Part shown: positions 57,553-64,000 of the stretch, piece by piece
How positions within the stretch are numbered: the stretch's first letter is position 1
Layout: each line of letters opens with the position of its first letter
Assembly (NCBI RefSeq): GCF_023898315.1
Contig: NC_064619.1
Location: forward strand, 303,404,150 to 303,468,149
Source: Schistocerca nitens
Taxonomy: Eukaryota > Arthropoda > Insecta > Orthoptera > Acrididae
Length of the DNA: 64,000 nucleotides
Reading direction: 5' to 3'
Made by a program: the position numbers and the translations under genes
Notes under the pieces: model-generated
Told to the model about the DNA's origin: nothing
The model's input: only the letters and a program-made list of their open reading frames with translations
The model's database searches: none

Positions 57553-59305
57553 TGTAACAACAACAACGTTGTCCTGTTGTACATATAATAATTTTTTTTC
57601 TTCTGATTTTTGATAAATTAGTGTAATCGATGTTCTGATTTCATTTCTTTTCTTTTCATGTCATTATGTTAAGAAAAATGTCAACAAATTTCGATGTGAA
57701 TATTAATGTTTACGTCAAATGTCAAACAATATTGTAACAAAATTGAAATGTAAGAAACGTTGAATCTGTTGTTATATGTTAAAGTTGTAATTGTGCGTCT
57801 GGTCCATACGTAGGCAATGTATTAGGATATGTAGAATGCAAAACCTCTGGTGAATACCCTGTCTGTAGGGGAGCGGTAAAAGGTGGATGGCAGGCGGGCG
57901 CGGGAAAATGCACACGGGCGCTGCACGGCATAACGGGCTCAGCAGTCGTAGTCGGAGTTGGGCATTGGTCTGAGCCACACGTTCTGGATCGAGGAGGCTC
58001 TCCTGGAAGACGTAGTTTCATTGAGCCTCGGATGTGCCGTCCCGACGCCTATACAGCATGGCAAAATTCCATAGGCACTAAATGGAAAAGAATTGCGACG
58101 CTAAGAAGAAGCGAAGTGCCGATACATCAAGAGCCATTGCTGTGATTGTATGTGTGCCCTGTGCCTCGCCAGCTCGCAGCCTGCCGACCGCCGCATCGAT
58201 ATGAACAGGTTGAAACTTTTAGTACTGTACTCGTGTGGACTAGTGTTACTTTTGTTCCATACTGTTCAATAACAACTTAAATTTTACCAGAACTGTCCTA
58301 TCATTTAATTATCCTCACAACTAACCTAGACAGGGTCCTTTCCACATGTGCAATCCGAGTGTCCCGAGATGAAGATTTAAAGTTATGTTAATAATAATTA
58401 CTTGCAGACCTAGCTATGTTAGAATGATGTTTAAAGAACTGTTTTGTTAATGAATCTATAGGTAAATAACAAAGGTCTGACAAAGTGGGAAGATAATTTT
58501 GAAATTGGTTTAGTAATGAAGTTTAATTATTTTCAGGCAGATATAATGGTATTTTAAATGAGCAGGAAATAAGATAAAAAGAGTAGTAATTCGTATATTG
58601 GAAATCTTGAGTGCTTAATGCTTTCAATAGTTAATAGTTTCAATACAGTGATCATAACAGTTTCAGCCCCCCCCCCTTTTTTTATTCATTTGAATTCTGA
58701 AGTGTTCTAAACTGATTAGACCAGCAAAGTTAAAGCCAATACAAAAAACCAAAATTTATCAGTGTTTTACATTTATCAAAATTGACATTGTGTGTGTGTT
58801 TCGAAAGTGCTATTTCTAGGGTAACCTATGCCCGATTTTAATCAGATCAATAGACAGTACGAAGTTTCGTAGTAAACATTATAGTGTAATGTTGTGTATT
58901 TATGGTTTATCCATATTAGTACAGAAAGTGAAATTATCAGTTCAGTAGATTTTCTGGTTCTAAAATTTACCATATTATGCAGTGTTACTACGTGTTGTTA
59001 TGCTCGAACGTACATCAACTTGTACAGGGAATAAACTCAGTTAATGCATAACTAGGCTGGCGACCGTATTATTAACAAATTGGTAACATCTTCTGTTTTG
59101 TTTCTTGTCCATCTTGACGTGTAGTTGCATTTCGGACTTGCTTGACGTATCATTGTTATTACTGAGTGGGTGTAAGTCTGATTTCCCTCCATTCAGGTAC
59201 ACGCGGTCAATGTCTATACAAAAATACTTTCTCTTAAGGTGAAGCCCGTCAACTTACTATAGTACAGGCTTTAAGGAGTAGCGTGTGCACTAGCGCAGCG
59301 TTACA
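57553..59305 (+). repeat. 3' LTR of element D
   Basis: 1753 bp, TGTAAC...GTTACA, near-identical to 51386-53146. It is followed at once by the ACTG target duplication. Confidence 0.95.
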
Positions 59306-59309
59306 ACTG

Positions 59310-60135
59310 CACTAAAAAGTTGGCAAAATATGACATACCACAGCCGAGAGCAGGTGGTGGGAAACTGGAGAGATGATGGGAAAATAAAAGCATGGGGAGG
59401 GGGGGGAAAGGAGACTAAAAACGAAGGGGGAGGGGGGAAAGGAGCCGATGGAGGATGAGGATCCATAAGAGGGGTGGGGGTGCTGGGCAGACGCGACAGG
59501 GAGTGGGGAAGGCAGAGATGGGGAATACAAAAGGGGGGGGAGGTAGGGAGGGAGATGTTAGGCGGGGAGAAAACAGGATGGAAGGGGGGGAAGAGGGAGC
59601 CCAGGGAAAAGGATGGAGGAAAGGAGGGGGGGTGAGGGTCAGAGTTGATAGGAGGGATAAATGGAGGGAGAGAGGGCATCATCCGGGAGGGGGAGTTGAT
59701 GGAAGCCACCTTCAACAATCAATTAATGCCTCGCTTATTTATACCTAGCCTTCGTGCTGATTTATGTTAAGAACAGTATGCATTTGCCTTACTTCAAATA
59801 CATTCGTCGCTCTAATCCTGTATCTGATTATATCCCACGTATTCATGGATAGACTATATGACTTTATTTATTGACTGTTAATATGTTGTATAAACGTTTT
59901 CTGTGGGAGAGATATCGCGATGTATGAAAAGCCCTCTAGTGGTTGAGTTCTTACGATCGTTGCGCACCTACGTAACGTCCTGGCGGCCGAGCCAACAGAG
60001 GGCGCTGATCATTGATGTGTCCTTTCTTCATTTTTTTTGTCATGTAGACATTTTATCTTTCATAGGTAATTTATAGGTTGCTATAGGCAATGTACTACAT
60101 ATATTTTGTTTTTGACCGTAAGTTCACCTTAAAAG
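59310..60135. other. flank of element D with a G-rich, purine-only patch
   Basis: No gene supported. The minus-strand ORFs at 59290-59718 are low-complexity Pro/Ser/Phe readings of the G-rich tract and are not credible genes. Confidence 0.5.
59395..59700 (+). repeat. G-rich polypurine tract
   Basis: Many runs of four or more G on the plus strand (for example GGGGAGGGGGGGAAAGG and GGGGGGGGAGGTAGGGAGG). Such clusters can form G-quadruplexes or H-DNA. The tract is imperfect, not a simple microsatellite. Confidence 0.8.
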
Positions 60136-61487
60136 TGGGGTGGCGCACGAAATGGGTTACCATTTTGTTTTTGAATATAAACTTTGTCAATACAATCTGA
60201 AAGGAACATATACTACAATGACGAGCTGTCCATGGAGATTTGTTCTAACTCAGCACATGCTCAATATGTCCACCATTTCGTTTCCTAACTTCCTTAAAAC
60301 GAACACTGAAGTTAGTGATTACCCTACGGCACATGTCTTCCGTAATTTCATTGCAAGCTTGAAGAATAAGTCTTCTGAGCTCCATTAAATCACGTGGATG
60401 TTTCGGGAAAATTTTTTCCTTTAGGTACCACCAAAGAAAAAAGTCACATGAATTGAGGTCTGGACTATTGGGAGGCCAATTTTGTCTGTCATTGAAGCGA
60501 CCTGGAAACCTGAGTGAAATGATCCGCATGTCGAAATGCTCATGTAAGAACTTCAACACAGTGTTTGCAGTATGCAGCCTTACTCCAGCTTGCATGAACC
60601 ACTGCGTGTTGAAGGGCAAGGCTGTAGCAAGAAGCTGTGGAATGAAGCTATTGCGAAGCATGCTCAAATAACGCTCGTTGTTCACAGTGTCTTCAAAGAA
60701 AAAGGATTCAATAAGTCCGTGACTGGAAATTGCTGTCCACGCTGTAATCCTCGGAGCATAATGTTGTCGTTCATGAAGTACTTGTGGGTTTTCAGTGGCC
60801 CAAACGCGTACATTTTGTTTGTTAACCACACCGTCTAAACGAAAATGCGCCTCGTCTGAAAACCAAACGTTGTTGAGAGTTTCTTCCCTATCCTCCGCCC
60901 ACTGAGCAAACAGTAGTCTCTGCTGCTTGTATTCTTCAGTGAGCTATTGTGCACAGGTCATCTTGATTGGGTACAGACGGAGGTCAGTTTTAAGAATGCG
61001 TTGAACGAAGCGTCTGGATATTCCCAGTTGCACTGCTGTCTTTCTACGCGATTTCCCGGGACTTCTCTGTACAGCAATTCGTACCGCTTCAGTATTCTCC
61101 GGCGAACAAACATACTTATGCCGAGGTCGCTTCGCTTCCAATACTGTTCCTTCCTGTACAAATTTATCGTACAACCTGTGGTTGGTCTTCTTGCAAGGGA
61201 CCCATCGTGTGTTAAATTGTTGTCGAAAACGCCTCTGAGTCACAAGGTTTTTCGTTTCATGAAAAAGTAACACAATTACCGATCGTTGCTGTGTCGTCAG
61301 TCTTCCATTGTCAGCCATTGCTGCTTACTAGTCTCCTAGCGGTAGTATCGTGAATTACACGTCATTTCGTAACTCATTTGTTTTTCCAAGCTCTGCTGGT
61401 ACTGCTGTAGAGATCCCAGCGGGATATCTAATGTGCGTCGAAAATTGTGAAAGAAACAATTGGTAACACATTTCGTGCGCCACCCTG
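60136..61487 (-). mobile_element. IS630/Tc1/mariner element with DDxD transposase, nearly complete
   Basis: 1352 bp. The inverted ends share GGGTGGCGCACGAAATG followed by GTTACCA. The right TA is at 61488-61489; the left TA appears mutated to AG. It carries a transposase of about 357 codons on the minus strand with one stop and a catalytic change. Confidence 0.88.
60245..61318 (-). pseudogene. DDxD transposase with one nonsense codon and a lost Asp
   Basis: The ATG is at 61318 (MADNGRLTTQQRSVIVLLFH). The N-terminal half has an HTH region (FRQQFNTRWVPCKK; SRRKTAVQLGISRRFVQRIL). An in-frame stop sits at 60944-60946, after MTCAQ; the same frame then continues to the end at 60245. The first Asp is present (VWFSDEAHFRLDG). 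The second is replaced by Ala (FMQAGVRLHTAN). The third is in SPDLNSCDFFLW. Counting residues between second and third positions gives 47, more than the 34-41 familiar in mariner-type enzymes, because of an RFPGRFNDRQ-like insertion. The enzyme would cut at TA targets; this copy is dead. Confidence 0.88.
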
Positions 61488-61489
61488 TA

Positions 61490-61865
61490 TTTCCTTTTAG
61501 TAATTTTATACAGTTAGCTGTATTCGTCTTTTAGTTTATCACAATTGGTCTCTATAACCCCTGTCAGTGTGGCGAACAGCCATCATACTGTAGCTAGTTG
61601 TGTTTTTTATATCGTACGAACATAAACCAGACTGGCGCCGTGTTTTTTAATTGTGCCTGTCTATTTATTATGTGTTTCAATCAGCATCACCGACTGTTTG
61701 TTTTTGTATTTTCTTCGCATCTTTTTCTCCATGTTTCAGTTTTTAACATTCACCGTTTTATCACCTACTTTCATTGTTCTCATATCTCCTCATTCTGTTC
61801 TTTTTTTTTTAATTTTTCTGTAGGCTGCAGAGCAGCGTATTGTGCTGCTGCCAGCCCCCCCTCCC
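61490..61865. other. unassigned sequence
   Basis: T-rich, with no gene or transposon supported. Confidence 0.4.
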
Positions 61866-62017
61866 TCTTGCTACTGCCTTGCCCTTCAACACGCAGTGGT
61901 TCATGCAAGCTGGAGTAAGGCTGCATACTGCAAACACTGTGTTGAAGTTCTTACATGAGCATTTCGACATGCGAATCATTTCACTCAGGTTTCCAGGTCG
62001 CTTCAATGACAGACAAA
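61866..62017 (+). repeat. inverted duplication of part of the DDxD transposase
   Basis: 152 bp that match the reverse complement of 60481-60632 with only about two mismatches seen by eye. On the plus strand it encodes the FNTQWFMQAGVRLHTANTVL segment, including the same Asp-to-Ala change as the full copy. It has no terminal repeats of its own. Confidence 0.92.
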
Positions 62018-62470
62018 TCCATTAAAGAAAAGAAACTAGTTTTATGGTGGTATATTGTGATACGAAATCCTGTATTGTGTTGAAAAATAGACTGCACACT
62101 AGGTGTATATGATTTTTATATTGTAGATCTGAAGATGGTCATTACTGACTAAAACTGGTCATCGTCAAAGGAATTTAATTGTGATCTAAGACTGGACTAA
62201 AAAAACAAATCAATTTTTGCTAATGTGTTACCACACTGCCCTGTGCAGCTGGAAGTCACGAGTTTCCCACCCATCCTTTCCCTTTCTTTCTCAATGCTCT
62301 ATTTCATAAAAAAAAATAGGACCCACTACAGTGCCGACGCGAATGTCAAGTATTTTTTCGTCCGCACTACAAACAGTTTATGCGTGAATATAACAATTTT
62401 TCGAATCTATTTTGAGCCCAGAATATGCTTGCATTACGTAGTTGTTTTCTTTATATTATCCATAGCTAGA
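62018..62470. other. unassigned sequence left of the mariner
   Basis: No gene seen. The ORF at 62225-62521 runs into the SINE and has no domain. Confidence 0.4.
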
Positions 62471-62484
62471 TTGAACGAGGGTAA

Positions 62485-62682
62485 AATGGGTTCAAATGGC
62501 TCTGAGCACTATGGGATTTAACTTCTGAGGTCAGCAGACCCCTAGAACTTAGAACTACTTAAACCTAACTAACCTAAGGACATCAGACACATCCATGCCC
62601 GAGGTAGGATTCGAACCTGCGACCGTAGCGGCCGCGCGGTTCCAGACTGTAGCGTCTGGAGCCGCTCGGCCACCCGGCCGGC
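62485..62682 (-). mobile_element. tRNA-derived SINE (Ser/Leu-like head) inside a mariner terminal repeat
   Basis: Full-length copy. A perfect 13-bp duplication, TGAACGAGGGTAA, at 62472-62484 and 62683-62695 overlaps the first bases of the mariner inverted repeat. Confidence 0.94.
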
Positions 62683-62866
62683 TGAACGAGGGTAAGTCAA
62701 AAAGTAAATGGACTTTTGCTATTTCTGCCCATAGGGCTTGGTAAAACACTACTGTATCCAGGGCTGAAGTACTGTCGTCCGCAACAATTCTGTACAACGT
62801 ATCACTCTTTATCGTGTTAGTTGTAGTATTGTTGCAGACCGTGAAACATGGCAGGTCAGGGGTGAA

Positions 62867-63916
62867 ATGAGGAATGTGATGCCCTTTTTGTTTGTGGAAG
62901 ATGTTAAACCTGCGGATATTACCCGTCGAATGCAAGTACAGTAAGGTGACAGCTATTTATTGCGAAGCACGATCTACGAATGGATAGGGCGCTTCAAACA
63001 GGGAAGAAATCCTTTGTGTGATGAGGAAACATTAGGTACACCATTGACGTCAACAACTGAGGACAGTTTGGAAGTCGTTGAGGGTATGGTGATGAAAAAG
63101 AGACGAATCACAGTGAACGAAACCGCCAGTATTTTACATATCAGTCATTGTTCAGCGTATTCCACCTTACACGACAAGCTAAATTTCCAGAAAGTGTGTG
63201 CAAAGCGGATACCAAAAGAACTGTCAACGCAGCATAAGGCGCCAAGGATGGACGTCTCTTGTAAACATTTGTCCCATTATCATTGCGAGTGAGACTGATT
63301 TTTAAAGGAAATTGTTGCTGTAACCGAAGCGTAGGTTCATCATCACGTCCCGGAAAGTTGTGTTGCGAGCATCGTTTGGAAACATTCAGAATCACCAGAA
63401 GTTAAGAAACTTAAACGTCAACCATCTGCTAGTAAGATTATACGAACAGTATTCTGGGACATGGAAGGTGTGGCAATCGTTCATTTCACTTCAAGAGGAG
63501 AAACTGAACAGTGAGAAATGTTGTGATGTGTTGTGAACTAAACTGAAACCTTCACCTGATCCAAACGACGCGAAAAACTGCCACAAGGTAACGCTGGGTC
63601 ACATTCTGCCAAACGGACAACCGAAACAATAAAGGAATTGGTATTCCAATTGCTGGAAAACCCGTCATACAGTACAGACCTGGATACAAGCGATTTACAT
63701 CTGTCTGGACCATTGAAGGAAAGGCTGAGGGGAAGAAGATTTGCAGCCGACACAGAAGTCATTGATGCAGTGCAAAATTGGTTACTGGTGCAACCAAAAT
63801 ACTTTTTTTCTGGCAGAATAAAAAAAGACTTGCGAGACGTTGGACAAAGTGCGTTGAAGCGCAGGGAGGTTATGTACAAAAATAATGTATGTTGCAGTTT
63901 TGTATCATTAGAATAA
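62867..63916 (+). pseudogene. mariner transposase, dead
   Basis: The span of about 350 codons fits the family. The N-terminus MRNVMPFLFVEDVKPADI opens at 62867, with a stop at 62942-62944. The HTH and linker region at 62960-63292 is well kept (STIYEWIGRFKQGR; RRITVNETASILHISH). Further stops lie at 63290-63300 and near 63330. The first Asp (normally in a GDETW motif) is lost at the last of these. A deletion near 63590-63610 removes the second Asp motif. The third region, LDTSDLHLSGPLKE, survives at about 63680, and the C-terminus runs to 63916. Non-functional. Confidence 0.9.
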
Positions 63917-64000
63917 ATATTCCTTTTCTCAAAAGTCCCTTCACTTTTTTTACTTCCTTCGTAAATGCTCTGATAAAGATGGGAAGTGTTACACCACGAA

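Larger units (their letters stand above)
51386..59305 (+). mobile_element. complete LTR retrotransposon D (Ty3/gypsy-type, lacking most of pol)
   Basis: The element is 7920 bp with two LTRs of 1761 and 1753 bp that start TGTAAC and end GTTACA, and a 4-bp duplication ACTG at 51382-51385 and 59306-59309. The 4.4-kb interior encodes gag, an acidic ORF and the C-terminal end of an integrase. No protease, RT, RNase H or integrase core can be read. The LTRs differ at roughly 35-40 positions by eye (about 2%), so insertion is fairly recent. It is a non-autonomous, gag-bearing element that would need enzymes from a relative. Confidence 0.92.
62476..63961 (+). mobile_element. mariner element with a SINE in its left end
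   Basis: The left end is CGAGGGTAAGTCAAAAAGTA (read across the SINE) and the right end, in complement, CGAAGGAAGTAAAAAAAGTG; both continue to GGACTTTTG. TA is at 62962+1000 on the right (63962-63963). Without the SINE and its duplicated target the element is about 1.28 kb, the normal mariner length. Confidence 0.88.

Noticed and set aside
59290-59718. 142-residue Pro/Ser-rich ORF on the minus strand
   Set aside because: It is a translation of the G-rich purine tract; an open frame is expected there because the tract lacks stop codons. No domain or signals.

Overview
This window looks like intergenic and intronic DNA from a large, repeat-rich insect genome. The best guess is an orthopteran (locust or grasshopper, possibly Schistocerca). 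The evidence is many tRNA-derived SINEs with a shared body, RTE-like LINEs with a (CAA)n tail, CR1-like LINEs, Tc1/mariner elements, several Ty3/gypsy relics, and one spliced gene with a 3 kb intron. The taxon is inferred from the type of repeats, not from a diagnostic gene. There are no operons, rRNA genes or CRISPR arrays, and no convincing functional tRNA.

Layout. 0.4-8.5 kb: a decayed Ty3/gypsy pol split inside its integrase by a CR1-like LINE; the LINE is itself split by a SINE, an apparently intact Tc1 transposon and a second SINE, and a different SINE sits in the gypsy tail. 8.5-12.5 kb: nothing recognisable. 12.5-15.5 kb: a second, heavily decayed gypsy pol. 17 kb: a 5'-truncated RTE-like LINE. 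18.4-29.3 kb: a third gypsy element (gag, protease, RT, RNase H, integrase), interrupted by a full-length RTE-like LINE, a Tc1 element and three SINEs, nearly all bounded by visible target-site duplications. 29.4-33.3 kb: GC-rich unassigned sequence followed by a roughly 93-bp tandem repeat split by another LINE. 34-40.4 kb: more SINEs, another LINE, a roughly 65-bp tandem repeat and a foldback-like inverted-repeat element.

41.3-45.2 kb (minus strand) holds the only credible cellular gene: a two-exon trypsin-type serine protease zymogen of 256 residues with signal peptide, activation site, catalytic triad and Asp189-equivalent. It has a TATA box, consensus splice sites and a poly(A) signal. 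A dead mariner lies in its intron.

51.4-59.3 kb: a complete LTR retrotransposon with two roughly 1.76-kb LTRs, a 4-bp target duplication and an internal region that keeps gag, an acidic ORF of unknown function and the integrase tail, but no protease, RT, RNase H or integrase core. 60.1-64 kb: a DDxD-type IS630/Tc1/mariner element with a nearby inverted duplication of part of its transposase, then a dead mariner with a SINE inserted in its terminal repeat.

No wholly new biological system is evident. The best leads are the gag-only LTR element with its acidic ORF, the SINE body found behind two different tRNA heads, the intact Tc1 element with a short D-to-E spacing, and the local inverted transposase duplication.
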